Part shown: positions 30,951 through 39,326 of the stretch, piece after piece
Layout: every line of letters starts with the position of its first letter
Position numbering within the stretch: the first letter of the stretch is position 1
From: Embleya sp045207785
GTDB lineage: Bacteria; Actinomycetota; Actinomycetes; Streptomycetales; Streptomycetaceae
Reading direction: 5' to 3'
Assembly (NCBI RefSeq): GCF_045207785.1
Contig: NZ_CP108777.1
Coordinates: forward strand, 1,612,001-1,676,000
Length of the DNA stretch: 64,000 nucleotides
The notes under the pieces: generated by a model
Database searches by the model: none
What the model was told of the DNA's origin: nothing
The model's input: the letters and a program-made list of their open reading frames with translations, nothing else
Translations under genes and position numbers: made by a program

Positions 30951-32435
30951 TCATGCACTCGAAGCGCGTCGCGAGAGAGCACGGCCGCCGATCGCGATGG
31001 CGATGGCGAGGACGATCAGAATCCCCGCGACCGCGAACGTGATTCGCATACCGGTGGCAACGGGCTCCGGGCGTGCCGTCGTGACGTCGCTTGTCGCCGA
31101 TGCGAGCGCGAAGACCGCGCCCATGACGGATGTCCCGGTGATGAGCCCGAGGTTGCGCGACAGGTTGAGCATGCCGGAGATGACACCCCGTTGATCCGGG
31201 CGGACATCCGTCATGACGGCGGTGTTGTTGGCCGTCTGGAACACCGCGTAGCCGGCGGTGACGACGACGATGGGGGCGATGTAGCCGGCGATGCCGAGGG
31301 TCGACGGCAGCATGGACAGGATGAAGGCACCGGCCGCCATCGCGATGAGCCCGACGACGGTCATGCGTTGCGCGCCGAAACGGTCCGCGACGCGACCGGC
31401 CGGCACCCCGGTCAGCGCGGCGACGAGCGGACCGACCGACAGGACGAGTCCCACCAGAGCCTCGTCGAGTTCGAGCGAACGAGCGAGATAGAACGGCCCG
31501 ACCACCAGCGTCGCCATCATCACCGTCGAGACGAGCGTGCTCATGGCGAGGCTCGCGCTCAGCACCGGATCGCGGAACATCGCCAATCGGATCAAAGGCG
31601 AGGCCGCTCTCGCCTCGGCGCGAACGAAGAGGGCGACTCCGAAGGCGGCGGCCGACAACAGAGCCACGTTGAGCGGACCGAAACTGCCGCGCCCGATGGT
31701 CATGGCCAGTGCGTAGGCCGCGAGCGTCAGGGCCAACAGCAGAGTGCCCACGTTGTCGAAGCGGATCCGGTCGGTCGTGGGTTCCCGCCGATCAACGGGC
31801 AGATGGCGGTGCGCGAGCAGCAGAGTCAGGACCCCAAGCGGTGCGCTGACGAGGAAGATCGCTCGCCAACCGAACCCGGAGATCAGCGCGCCGCCCAGCG
31901 ACGGGCCGAGAGCGGTGCCGATCGCGGACATCGTTCCGAGCAGCCCCATGGCGCTACCGGTCCTTGCCTTCGGAACCGTCTCACCGACGAACGCCATGGT
32001 GAGGGCCATCATGACGGCCGCCCCCAGGCCCTGCGCCGCCCGGGCGGCGATCAGCAGTCCGAGCGTGGGCGCGACGCCGCACAGCACCGAGGCCACCGTG
32101 AACAGGAGGATCCCGGCCGGCAGCAGCCGGCGGCGGCCGATGATGTCACCGAGCCGTCCGACGCCGACGATCACGGTGGTGATGGCGAGGAGATAGGCGA
32201 GGACGATCCACTGGACCGCTTGGAAAGAGGCGCTGAACGCCTCCGCCAACGTCGGCAGGGCGACGTTGGCGATGCTGGTGCCGAGCGAGGACAGCAGCAT
32301 CGACAACGAAAGGGCGGCGAGCGCCCACCGAACCGCCGGCGCCCGCTCCGCGCTTTCGGCGCTATCGGCTCTTTCGGCGCTTTCGGCACTTTCCGCACCT
32401 GCCTCGACTTCTTGTGCGCTGACCGGCTTCAACAT
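30951..32435 (-). CDS. MFS multidrug exporter (DHA2 type, ~14 segments)
   Basis: 494-residue major facilitator transporter. Loop motif GRLGDIIGRRRLLPAG near residue 95, the motif-C-like stretch GTMSAIGTALGPSLGGALIS near 165, and PLVAALTGVPAGRVADRFGA in the second half. It would export drugs or metabolites by proton antiport. The first ~35 residues (EAGAESAESAERADSAESAE) are soluble, acidic and encoded by 9-bp repeats. Monocistronic; its GC content is a little lower than its neighbours. Confidence 0.87.
   Translation of the reverse strand: MLKPVSAQEVEAGAESAESAERADSAESAERAPAVRWALAALSLSMLLSSLGTSIANVALPTLAEAFSASFQAVQWIVLAYLLAITTVIVGVGRLGDIIGRRRLLPAGILLFTVASVLCGVAPTLGLLIAARAAQGLGAAVMMALTMAFVGETVPKARTGSAMGLLGTMSAIGTALGPSLGGALISGFGWRAIFLVSAPLGVLTLLLAHRHLPVDRREPTTDRIRFDNVGTLLLALTLAAYALAMTIGRGSFGPLNVALLSAAAFGVALFVRAEARAASPLIRLAMFRDPVLSASLAMSTLVSTVMMATLVVGPFYLARSLELDEALVGLVLSVGPLVAALTGVPAGRVADRFGAQRMTVVGLIAMAAGAFILSMLPSTLGIAGYIAPIVVVTAGYAVFQTANNTAVMTDVRPDQRGVISGMLNLSRNLGLITGTSVMGAVFALASATSDVTTARPEPVATGMRITFAVAGILIVLAIAIAIGGRALSRRASSA
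32348..32401. repeat. 9-bp tandem repeat in the MFS N-terminus (6 units)
   Basis: CCGCGCTTT, CGGCGCTAT, CGGCTCTTT, CGGCGCTTT, CGGCACTTT, CCGCACCTG. On the coding strand this gives Glu/Asp-Ser/Arg-Ala triplets just after the start codon. Confidence 0.7.
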
Positions 32436-32523
32436 GAACTCCGTTCCCTGGTGACTCCCGATGCGCGGTCGTCAGGTGACAGCGAGCAGGGCGGCCGGAC
32501 GTTGCCGGCGTGTGGTGCGTGTG

Positions 32524-33480
32524 TCACCGAGCCGGGCGCACGCCCGTGCAGACCGTGGTGGCGGAGAGGAGGAAGGCGTCGGGCCGCCGCAGGATGCCCT
32601 CAGGCGCCTCGGGATCGAGCAGCACGTCGAGTGTGGTGCAGTCGTCGTCGTCCAGGGACTCGCTCATCGAGTCCCGCAGCCGGGTCAGGTGGGCGTGCAG
32701 GAAGGCGCGGGCCGTTTCGCCCAGAGGTGCCGGCAGGTCGAGCAGGAAGGTGAAGCTGCCGACGTCGGTGAGCCCGGCGCGGCCGAGCATCGCGGGCCAG
32801 TCCTCGACCGCGCTGGTGCTGCCGGGCAGTTCGGCTCGCATGGTCGCGAACCAGCGCTCCTGGGCGGCGTCGAGCCGGGCCTGGAGACCCGGCGTGCCGA
32901 TGCCGATGTCGCGTGGGAGGTAGCGCATCGGCAGCCCGCCCTCCGCCACCGCGAGCAGCCCGCCGGGTCGCAGCACGCCGGCGAGCGCGTTCAGTGCCTC
33001 CTGCTGATCGCCGAGGTGGTGCACGGCCTTGCTGCTCCAGACCAGATCCGCGGTGCCGAGGCCGCCTTCCCCGTGCTCGTCACCGCCGACCAGTCCCTCG
33101 GGCAACTCCGCGTGCCGGACGGCCACCCTGCCGCCGAGGCCGAGCCGCTCGGCGCGAGCCAGCGTGCGCTCCAGCAGCCCAAGTGTGCCGTCCACGGCGA
33201 CCGTCTCGGCATCCGTGAAGGTCTCGGCGAACACGCAGGTCATCACGCCCGGCCCGCTGCCGATGTCGAGGATGCGCCGGACCGCCTTCGCCGGACCGAG
33301 CAACTCGCCCAGGCGGGCCGCCGTTCGGCGCAGGATCGGGAGTTGCAGTTCGCCGTTGTTCTCCAGGTGGGTGGCCATGACCTCCCAGTCGATGTCGGAA
33401 TGTCCGTGTCCGTGTCCGTGTCCGTGTCCGTGTGCGTGGCCGTGTCCGTTGCCGTGTCGGGAATCGCTCTGTGGGCTCAT
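32524..33480 (-). CDS. SAM-dependent methyltransferase with His-rich N-terminus
   Basis: 318-residue class I methyltransferase. SAM-binding motif ILDIGSGPG at residues 70-78, then an acidic strand end AETVAVDGTLG, TADLVWSSKAVHHLGDQ (motif IV region) and LRPGGLLAVAEGG. Residues 9-27 are an almost pure His-Gly run (HGNGHGHAHGHGHGHGHG) that could bind nickel, zinc or cobalt. Start at 33480 is preferred; an earlier in-frame ATG at 33570 would overlap the divergent regulator. Divergent from an XRE-cupin gene across a perfect operator palindrome, so the two form a regulatory pair. Substrate unknown. Confidence 0.82.
   Translation of the reverse strand: MSPQSDSRHGNGHGHAHGHGHGHGHGHSDIDWEVMATHLENNGELQLPILRRTAARLGELLGPAKAVRRILDIGSGPGVMTCVFAETFTDAETVAVDGTLGLLERTLARAERLGLGGRVAVRHAELPEGLVGGDEHGEGGLGTADLVWSSKAVHHLGDQQEALNALAGVLRPGGLLAVAEGGLPMRYLPRDIGIGTPGLQARLDAAQERWFATMRAELPGSTSAVEDWPAMLGRAGLTDVGSFTFLLDLPAPLGETARAFLHAHLTRLRDSMSESLDDDDCTTLDVLLDPEAPEGILRRPDAFLLSATTVCTGVRPAR
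33401..33460. repeat. hexanucleotide repeat (TGTCCG)n encoding the His-Gly run
   Basis: Ten units, of which five consecutive are exact TGTCCG and the others vary by one or two bases. They encode Gly-His pairs on the minus strand. Length change would vary the number of His residues without frameshift. Confidence 0.8.
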
Positions 33481-33510
33481 GGCGAGGAGAGTGCACCCGC
33501 CGAACGGCGA

Positions 33511-33528
33511 TGGCAACTTCTGTTGCCA
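33511..33528. promoter_or_regulatory. operator palindrome between methyltransferase and XRE-cupin
   Basis: TGGCAAC-TTCT-GTTGCCA: perfect 7-bp arms, 4-base spacer, in the 77-base gap between divergent starts. Typical of autoregulation by the adjacent XRE protein; it would cover both promoters. Confidence 0.65.
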
Positions 33529-33557
33529 ATCCTGGGACAGCGGGGTGGAATGCTCGC

Positions 33558-34142
33558 ATGGACACCCCACCGCCCCACCAAGCGGTCCTCGACGAGGTCG
33601 CCCCCCGGCTCAGACGGCTGCGCGCCGAACGCGGCCTCACCCTGGCCGCGCTCTCCGAGGCGACCGGCATCTCCAAGAGCACCCTTTCCCGGCTGGAGTC
33701 CGGACAGCGCCGCCCCAGCCTGGAACTGCTGCTGCCACTCGCCGGTGCGTACCACGTGGCCCTGGACGACCTGGTGGGCGTCCCCGAAACGGGGGATCCC
33801 CGGGTACGGCTGACACCCCGCACCCTGCCGAACGGCGGTACGTGTGTCGCCCTGTCCCGGAGTCCGGGCCCGCTCCAGGCGTACAAGCTGGTCATCCCCG
33901 ACCGGGGTGTCGAGCCGGAGTTCCGCACGCACGAGGGCTACGAGTGGCTGTACGTGCTGGACGGCCGGCTGCGGCTCGTGCTCGCCGGGCACGATCTGGT
34001 CCTCGGCCCCGGCGAGGCGGCCGAGTGGGACACCCGGCTGCCCCACTGGTTCGGCAGCGCGGACGGGCGGCCCGTGGAGATCCTCAGCCTCTTCGGGAGA
34101 CAGGGGGAGCGCATGCACGTCCGGGCGAAGCCCCGCGCATGA
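33558..34142 (+). CDS. XRE-family regulator with cupin sensor domain
   Basis: 194 residues. Helix-turn-helix at about 15-70 (LRRLRAERGLTLAALSEATG, ISKSTLSRLESGQRRPSLEL), then a small beta-barrel cupin at about 110-185 (FRTHEGYEWLYVLDGRLRLV, VLGPGEAAEWDTRLPHWFG). HTH-cupin proteins sense small ligands and often control one neighbouring gene, here the methyltransferase. ATG 33558 has only a weak GGTGGAA ribosome site. Confidence 0.85.
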   Translation: MDTPPPHQAVLDEVAPRLRRLRAERGLTLAALSEATGISKSTLSRLESGQRRPSLELLLPLAGAYHVALDDLVGVPETGDPRVRLTPRTLPNGGTCVALSRSPGPLQAYKLVIPDRGVEPEFRTHEGYEWLYVLDGRLRLVLAGHDLVLGPGEAAEWDTRLPHWFGSADGRPVEILSLFGRQGERMHVRAKPRA

Positions 34143-34204
34143 CCGCCCGACCCGTGGCGACGAAAGGTGTTCCAGGCGGGGTGTCCCGCCACTAAGGTCC
34201 GATT

Positions 34205-34906
34205 ATGGGTGAATCGAGCACACTTGAAGTCGGCGGCATCCGTCTGGTCCACGACGTCTCGGGCCCCCCGGAAGGCCCGCCCCTCGTGTTGCTCCACGCA
34301 CTCGGTGAGGACGCGACGCACTGGACCGAGATATCGGCGGCCTTCGCCGCCCACTGGCGGGTGTACGCCCTCGATCTGCGCGGCCACGGCCGCAGCGACT
34401 GGCCGGGCGACTACTCCGTCGAGTCGATGCGCGACGACGTGCTCGGCGTCCTGGACGCGCTCGGCCTGCGTCGGGTGGACCTGATCGGGCATTCCCTCGG
34501 CGGCCTCGTGGCCTACCTGTTCGCTCAGGAACACCCGGAGCGGGTCGGCCGGTTGGTCCTCGAAGACGTCTCCGTCCCCGAGCCGCGGAAGCCGGTCGCC
34601 CCGGTGCGGCCCGAGGGCGAATTGACCTTCGACTGGGACATGGTCGTCGCCATCCGCAAGCAGATCGACACCCCCGACCCCGCCTGGTCGGACCGGCTCG
34701 ACCGGATCACCGCCCCGACCCTCGTCGTCGCGGGCGGTTCGGCCAGCCACATCCCGCAGCACCGGGTCGTCGAGTGGACGCGGCGCCTACCCGATGCCCG
34801 CGTGGTCACCATCCCGGCCGGCCACCTGGTCCACGCCGCCGAACCGACCGCGTTCATCGAGGTCGTCCTGGCCTTCCTGACGCCGCCCCGCACCCAGCCA
34901 CGCTGA
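34205..34906 (+). CDS. alpha/beta-fold hydrolase
   Basis: 233-residue hydrolase. Nucleophile elbow GHSLGG with Ser97, oxyanion region LLHALGEDATHW, the motif DLRGHGRSDWPG and catalytic His207 in PAGHLVHA. Shorter than the usual ~260-280 residues because the cap is small. It would hydrolyse an ester, lactone or similar bond; substrate unknown. Begins 62 bases after the XRE-cupin gene in the same direction and may be co-transcribed. Followed by a large palindromic element. Confidence 0.82.
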   Translation: MGESSTLEVGGIRLVHDVSGPPEGPPLVLLHALGEDATHWTEISAAFAAHWRVYALDLRGHGRSDWPGDYSVESMRDDVLGVLDALGLRRVDLIGHSLGGLVAYLFAQEHPERVGRLVLEDVSVPEPRKPVAPVRPEGELTFDWDMVVAIRKQIDTPDPAWSDRLDRITAPTLVVAGGSASHIPQHRVVEWTRRLPDARVVTIPAGHLVHAAEPTAFIEVVLAFLTPPRTQPR

Positions 34907-34972
34907 CCCCACCCGCGCGGCCGCGACTGCGGCCCGACGGCGAACTCGCGGTCGGTGGGCCGTCGGTGTGCC

Positions 34973-35136
34973 AGGGCGTGTCTTCAAACCCCCGTCGGAT
35001 AGGCCGCGGCGTCTGGTGCCGTGCCTCGGCGTGCCGGAGAAGCAGCCGCATAGTGGTTCTATTCGGCTGTTTCTCCGGTGCGGCGAGGTGCGGCGCCAGG
35101 CGTCGCGGACCCGGCGGGGGTTTGAAGACACGCCCT
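34973..35136. repeat. 164-bp palindromic MITE-like element
   Basis: An imperfect palindrome along its whole length. The outer 22 bases, AGGGCGTGTCTTCAAACCCC plus CG, pair perfectly; the interior pairs with scattered mismatches, centred near 35055 (CATAGTGGTTCTATTCG). Flanks read CCAG at the left and CTAG at the right, compatible with a degraded CTAG target duplication. No ORF. The right end supplies the TAG stop of the HAAS-domain gene. Half of a similar element is at 1528-1549. Confidence 0.65.
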
Positions 35137-35851
35137 AGCGGCTTCGCGGCGCGGACGTGGTGGGCTCGGTGGTCGACAGGCGCGCGCAGCGGCGGCAGCT
35201 GCGGGCGGAGGTGGCCACCACCGCGTGGGACGCGGCCGCGAGTGAGCCGGCGAGGGCGAGCAGGGGCCAGTTCGCGGCAAGGAGGGACGCGGCGGCGAGG
35301 GCGAGTGTGGCCAGGGCCATGGCCGCCGCGGCGGTGGTGCCGGTCCAGGCGACCGCGAGTGGCAGTCGGTGCGGTGGGGGCAGCCGGCGGGCGAGGGCGC
35401 CGGTGGCGGCCAGTGCGGCTGCGGCGAGCAGTGCGACGGTGGCCGCGATACCCGTGAGCTGAACGGCCAACAGCTGTGCGGTGCGGGGCAGTTGCCCAGC
35501 CTGATCGTGGCCGGTGGTCCAGATCAGGTACCAGCCGGCGATCAGGAGGGGGATGGTGAGGGCGAGGGCCCGGGCGGTGTGTCGGGCCTGGGCGATGGTG
35601 AGTTCGCGTTGGCAGCTCGGTACGAGTTCGTCGGGCGCCCCGAACTCCTGTACCGCCTCGTGGGCGGCGTGTTCGTAGGGCACGCCGTCATGGGTGTGTG
35701 CCGCCACCGTGTCCGCGAGGCCGCCGCGGATCTCCTCGATCAGCCGGGACTTGGCTCGGGCCGGGCCGTGCAGGGCGGCGGTCAGGGTCGCGACGTAGTC
35801 CTCGATGGGGTCGCCTTCGATGGGGTCGGCTTCCCGACCGATGGCGCTCAT
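35135..35851 (-). CDS. HAAS-domain membrane protein (PadR partner)
   Basis: 238 residues. N-terminal HAAS-type helical domain (IEDYVATLTAALHGPARAKS, LIEEIRGGLADTVAAHTHDG, EHAAHEAVQEFGAPDELV) and about five membrane segments from residue ~93 on (LALTIPLLIAGWYLI and others). Such proteins pair with PadR regulators and may gate membrane processes; function unknown. Its start overlaps the padR-like stop (ATGA at 35848-35851). The C-terminal SCRRCARLSTTEPTTSAPRS ends exactly at a palindromic element that provides the stop codon, so a few native residues may be lost. Confidence 0.78.
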   Translation of the reverse strand: MSAIGREADPIEGDPIEDYVATLTAALHGPARAKSRLIEEIRGGLADTVAAHTHDGVPYEHAAHEAVQEFGAPDELVPSCQRELTIAQARHTARALALTIPLLIAGWYLIWTTGHDQAGQLPRTAQLLAVQLTGIAATVALLAAAALAATGALARRLPPPHRLPLAVAWTGTTAAAAMALATLALAAASLLAANWPLLALAGSLAAASHAVVATSARSCRRCARLSTTEPTTSAPRSR

Positions 35852-36189
35852 GTGGCCGGCCGGGGCGGTGCGGCGGGGTTCAGGACCGAGCCGATCGCCG
35901 TGGTGAACTCGTTCCACGCCGTGCGCTCGCCGGCCAGGCTGCGCCTTCCCGCGTCGGTCAGTTCGTAGCAGCGCCGTCTCCGTTCGCCGACGGATTGCCA
36001 GCTGCTGTCCAGCAGCCCGAGCCGCTCCAGCCGGTTCAGGGCCGGGTAGATCGTGCCCGTGCGCAACTCGAGCGCGCCTTCGCTGCGCAGTTGGACCGCG
36101 GCGATGATCGCGTAGCCGTGCAGCGGGCCCGATTCGAGCACGGCCAGCAACAGTCCGTCCAGGTGTCCTCGTACCGCGTCTGCTCTCAT
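35848..36189 (-). CDS. PadR-family transcriptional regulator
   Basis: 113-residue winged-helix protein: HLDGLLLAVLESGPLHGYAI at about 8-27, TGTIYPALNRLERLGLLDSS as recognition helix and wing, then RRRCYELTDAGRRSLAGE. The start MRADAVRGHLDG at 36189 gives the typical short PadR form. Co-transcribed and coupled with the HAAS membrane gene. A palindrome right at its start codon suggests autoregulation. Confidence 0.88.
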   Translation of the reverse strand: MRADAVRGHLDGLLLAVLESGPLHGYAIIAAVQLRSEGALELRTGTIYPALNRLERLGLLDSSWQSVGERRRRCYELTDAGRRSLAGERTAWNEFTTAIGSVLNPAAPPRPAT

Positions 36190-36191
36190 GA

Positions 36192-36204
36192 GTAGGCAGC
36201 CTAC
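36192..36204. promoter_or_regulatory. palindrome at the padR start (operator)
   Basis: GTAGGC-A-GCCTAC is a perfect 13-bp palindrome two bases from the ATG. A second looser repeat, TATGT...ACATA, lies at 36226-36246. Position between PadR and the divergent membrane gene at 36275 fits a shared operator. Confidence 0.55.
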
Positions 36205-36274
36205 CCAAGAGTGGTGTCGACAGGGTATGTATTGGTAGCCAACATATTCGCGCATCGGCTTGGAGGCGCCCGCA

Positions 36275-36760
36275 GTGGCCAAGGTGCTGTTGTCCATACA
36301 TGTCCTCGCGGCGATCCTGGCGGTCGGATCGATCGCCGTGGCCGCCTCGCTGTTCCCGCGGTATGCGCGGCAGGCGGCGTCCGGCGACGAGGATCCGGGC
36401 GGACGGGCCGCCGGGATCGCCGCGCTGCTGCACCGGATCTGCCACGGCTACGCCGTCGCGGGTGTCGCCGTGCCGTTCTTCGGGTTCGCCACCGGCGCCG
36501 TACTCGGTGTCCTGGGCGACACCTGGCTGATCGTGTCGCTCGTATTGACCATGATCGCCGCGGCCATCCTCGCGACGGCCATCCTGCCCGCCCAGAAGCG
36601 CCTGCTCGCGCCCGCGGGGGACTCGGCCTCGGCCGCCGACGACGGGGCGATCGTCGCGGCGGCGACTCGGCTGAGCATGCTCACCGGCATCTTCAACCTG
36701 TTGTGGGCGATCGTGGTCGTCCTGATGATCGTCCGCCCGGGGTCCACCACGGGAGCGTGA
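36275..36760 (+). CDS. small membrane protein (DUF2269-like)
   Basis: 161 residues with four membrane segments (VLLSIHVLAAILAVGSIAVA, HGYAVAGVAVPFFGFATGAV, WLIVSLVLTMIAAAILATAI, GIFNLLWAIVVVLMIV). The GTG at 36275 is preferred to the TTG at 36260 because GGAGG (36262-36266) stands 8 bases before it. Resembles DUF2269-type integral membrane proteins. Divergent from the padR/HAAS pair, so possibly a third target of the PadR protein. Confidence 0.65.
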   Translation: MAKVLLSIHVLAAILAVGSIAVAASLFPRYARQAASGDEDPGGRAAGIAALLHRICHGYAVAGVAVPFFGFATGAVLGVLGDTWLIVSLVLTMIAAAILATAILPAQKRLLAPAGDSASAADDGAIVAAATRLSMLTGIFNLLWAIVVVLMIVRPGSTTGA

Positions 36761-36804
36761 GGTGGTGGGTGTACGCGCCGGACGGCTGTGCTCGCCCGCT
36801 CCCG

Positions 36805-36945
36805 TTACTCCTCCTCGGGCGGGAGCGAGGGTAGCGTTTCGCCGGTTTCGAGGAGGGTCTTGAGGTTGGACAGAATCATCGGCCAGCCCTCGGAGACGCC
36901 CTTGAGCATCTCGGAGTGCAGGCGGACACCGGCCGCGTCGAGCCC
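36805..36945 (-). pseudogene. SRPBCC/AHSA1-domain C-terminal fragment
   Basis: Minus-strand frame ending at the TAA 36807-36805 reads LHSEMLKGVSEGWPMILSNL then KTLLETGETLPSLPPEEE. This is the C-terminal helix of an AHSA1-type SRPBCC protein. Upstream the frame turns into a Pro/Gly-rich stretch with no homology and no start. A 5'-deleted remnant in the 388-base gap between 36760 and 37149; the remainder of that gap shows no gene. Confidence 0.6.
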
Positions 36946-37101
36946 CGGCCCCGGCGGTGGGAGGGGGGCTTGCGCTGCCGCCGGGACCGGGTGACCGGGG
37001 GTATTGCCTCCGGGTCTCCACTATCCGCCGGCGGGTCGGCGACTTGCCGCAACCGGGCGGGCGCCACGCCGACGAATGGCGGCATATGCGTCGGTATGGA
37101 C

Positions 37102-37155
37102 GCCTGCTCCGGTTGCTCCGGCCACCCCGGCTGCTCCGTTTACTCCGGCTACTCC
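37102..37155. repeat. 9-bp tandem repeat at the sigma-factor stop codon (6 units)
   Basis: GCCTGCTCC, GGTTGCTCC, GGCCACCCC, GGCTGCTCC, GTTTACTCC, GGCTACTCC. The array overlaps the last codons and the stop of the minus-strand sigma gene (37149). Confidence 0.65.
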
Positions 37156-38054
37156 GCGAGCATCGACTCGCGCAGCCGGGTCAGCGTCCGGCCGAGCAGT
37201 CGCGAGACGTGCATCTGCGAGAGGCCGAGGTGTTCGCCTATCTGCGCCTGCGTCAGTTCCGCGCCGAAGCGCAGCGACAGGATCGTGCGCTCGCGCTCGG
37301 GGAGTTCGGCGAGCAGCGGCTTCAGGGCGTGGATGTTCTCCACGGCCTCGAATCCGGTGTCGACGAAGGACGCGCGCCCCGCGTAGGCGTCCCCACCGCT
37401 CTCCTCGCCGGCCGGTGCGTCGAGGGAGGCGCTCGTGTAGCCGTTGGCGGCGGTCAGGCCCTCGATGACCTCGGGCACGCTCAGGCCCAGGTACTCGGCG
37501 AGTTCGGCCGGCGTGGGCTCACGGTCGTGTTCGGCGGTCAGCGCGTCGCGGGCCTTGGCCAGTTCCAGCCGCCGTTCCTGGAGCCGGCGCGGGACGTGCA
37601 CGGCCCAACTGGTGTCCCGGAAGAACCGCTTGATCTCGCCGGAGATGGTCGGGACGGCGAACGTGGGGAACTCGACACCCATCGTCGCGTCGAACCGGTC
37701 GATGGCCTTGATCAGGCCGATGGTGCCGACCTGCACCATCTCCTCGGTCGTCTCCGGGCGGGCCCGGAATCGGCCGGCGACGAACCGCACGAGCGAGAGG
37801 TTGAGCTCGATCAGGGTGTTGCGCACGTACTGGTACTCGTGCGTGCCCTCTTCGAGGACGCGCATCCGCGCGAACAGCACCTTGGACATCGCGCGGGCGT
37901 CCGTGGCGGTCGCCGTGCCGATGTCCTCGATCGACAGGCGTTCCCCTGCCTCGATGGCCTGTTCAGTCGTCGTGATCCGGACTGTGGTGCTTGTTCCCGT
38001 GCTTGTGCTTGCACTCGTTGTCGCGGGAGCGGGAGTCGGGGACTCGGATGTCAC
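37149..38054 (-). CDS. SigB/SigF/SigG-type RNA polymerase sigma factor
   Basis: 301 residues. Region 2: LSLVRFVAGRFRARPETTEE then MVQVGTIGLIKAIDRFD. Region 3 has PRRLQERRLELAKARDAL and PTPAELAEYLGLSVPEV. Region 4 has LPERERTILSLRFGAELTQA and IGEHLGLSQMHVSRLL. This is the stress/developmental sigma group of actinomycetes, usually held by an anti-sigma kinase. No rsbW/rsbV pair is adjacent. GTG 38054 follows AAAGGA. The first ~45 residues are a Ser/Thr-rich low-complexity extension. Confidence 0.92.
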   Translation of the reverse strand: MTSESPTPAPATTSASTSTGTSTTVRITTTEQAIEAGERLSIEDIGTATATDARAMSKVLFARMRVLEEGTHEYQYVRNTLIELNLSLVRFVAGRFRARPETTEEMVQVGTIGLIKAIDRFDATMGVEFPTFAVPTISGEIKRFFRDTSWAVHVPRRLQERRLELAKARDALTAEHDREPTPAELAEYLGLSVPEVIEGLTAANGYTSASLDAPAGEESGGDAYAGRASFVDTGFEAVENIHALKPLLAELPERERTILSLRFGAELTQAQIGEHLGLSQMHVSRLLGRTLTRLRESMLAE

Positions 38055-38195
38055 CGGACGGATCCTTTCGATTCGGCAGCCTGGCAGGCAAGCAGCCGAC
38101 CCCTACCCCACACACGGGCATCGCACACGTGATCGAGCATCGGGCGGATCCGCGGCCCGTTGGCCGGGCCGGCACCGTGGCGCGTTCGGCCCGGG

Positions 38196-38780
38196 CTACC
38201 CCATCCCCGCGATCAGCGCCGTGGCGGACAGCACCAGGGCGCCGAAGCCACCGACCACGCCCGCGGTTCGCGCATCCCGACGATCGGCGACCCGGTTCAG
38301 GTGGATTCGCGCGGCGAGTATGAAGGCGACCCCGCCGGCCACGAACCACGGGCCCCACAGATACGTGTACCACCGGCTGACCGACCGCAGGTCGGGGTCG
38401 ACGCCGATGACGTGTGTCTCCACGAGCAGTCCGTGCCCGATGAATTCCACGCCGTGCCAGACGAGCAGGACCCCCGCGCCCCACCCCATCAGTTGCAGGA
38501 GTCGCTCCACGCCGCGTCCCCGGGCGCGAGGGTGCGCCAACGCCAGACCCAACAGCCCGCCGACGACCTTGAGTACGGCCGTCACCCACAACAGCGCGAT
38601 GAAGCCGGGATCCCGGTCCCGGGCCAGTTCGACCAGCGCCGGCGCGAGCGTGGAGGAGGCCCCGACCAGGCTGCCCATCGCCCAGGCGAAGCTCGGAACG
38701 GCAAAGGCGAATCCCCATACGGCGGCGGCACGGCCGGGCCGGACGGGAGGGCGGCTCACGGCTTCGGCACGTTCACTCAT
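38196..38780 (-). CDS. DUF3995-like membrane protein
   Basis: 194 residues with four membrane segments (AAAVWGFAFAVPSFAWAMGS, FIALLWVTAVLKVVGGLLGL, GWGAGVLLVWHGVEFIGHGL, a segment around WFVAGGVAFILAARI) and a last segment GFGALVLSATALIAGMG. The pattern is that of DUF3995-type proteins. Upstream of the sigma factor in the same direction with a 141-base gap. Function unknown. Confidence 0.65.
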   Translation of the reverse strand: MSERAEAVSRPPVRPGRAAAVWGFAFAVPSFAWAMGSLVGASSTLAPALVELARDRDPGFIALLWVTAVLKVVGGLLGLALAHPRARGRGVERLLQLMGWGAGVLLVWHGVEFIGHGLLVETHVIGVDPDLRSVSRWYTYLWGPWFVAGGVAFILAARIHLNRVADRRDARTAGVVGGFGALVLSATALIAGMG

Positions 38781-39026
38781 GCCGCGATTGTGCCCGGTCC
38801 GCCAACGCCTCTGCTGTGCGGGCGGTCATGACGTATCCCCGGGCCGCACCGGGCCCGCACGGCGAACACCGCGCGGGGGACCCGGCCGGGACGAGGGAGG
38901 ATCTGTTGCACGTGGCCGCTCCTGGGTGCGACGGCACGTGGAAGCACATCCTCGAGCAACTCCAGGCCACGAGGAGACAAACTAGGCTGGGAACGCGAAG
39001 TCCGGTACAGAACAAGGGGGAACCAT

Positions 39027-39326
39027 ATGAAACCGCCACGGTGCTTCGTCTGCTCCGTATCGATGCGGGACACCCCATGGGCCGAGGCAAGAGATTTCAG
39101 AGACTTCACCTTGGTGCGCTTCGGGCCTGCCGTGCACCATCGCCCGGGCTGGAAGGGCCACCCGTCCAACGCGGTGTGGTTCTGTTCCGACCATGTCCCG
39201 CTGACCGAAGGCCTGATCGACCTCCCGGTCAGCGCGGCGCTGGAGCGGATTCGGGACACGCCCGCAGCGCGCGAGGAGAAGGCCCGGCGTCAGGCACGGG
39301 TGGCGGCCCAGGCCAAGGAGGGGTAG
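39027..39326 (+). CDS. hypothetical protein with CxxC...CxxH motif
   Basis: 99 residues starting ATGAAACCGCCA behind an AAGGGGGAACC ribosome site. It has Cys6-x2-Cys9 near the N-terminus and a CSDH motif in VWFCSDHVPL, which together could bind zinc. The rest is mixed, ending in a charged helix (REEKARRQARVAAQAKEG). No family recognised. AT content is slightly above that of its neighbours around the start. Good start signals make it a likely real gene. Confidence 0.6.
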   Translation: MKPPRCFVCSVSMRDTPWAEARDFRDFTLVRFGPAVHHRPGWKGHPSNAVWFCSDHVPLTEGLIDLPVSAALERIRDTPAAREEKARRQARVAAQAKEG

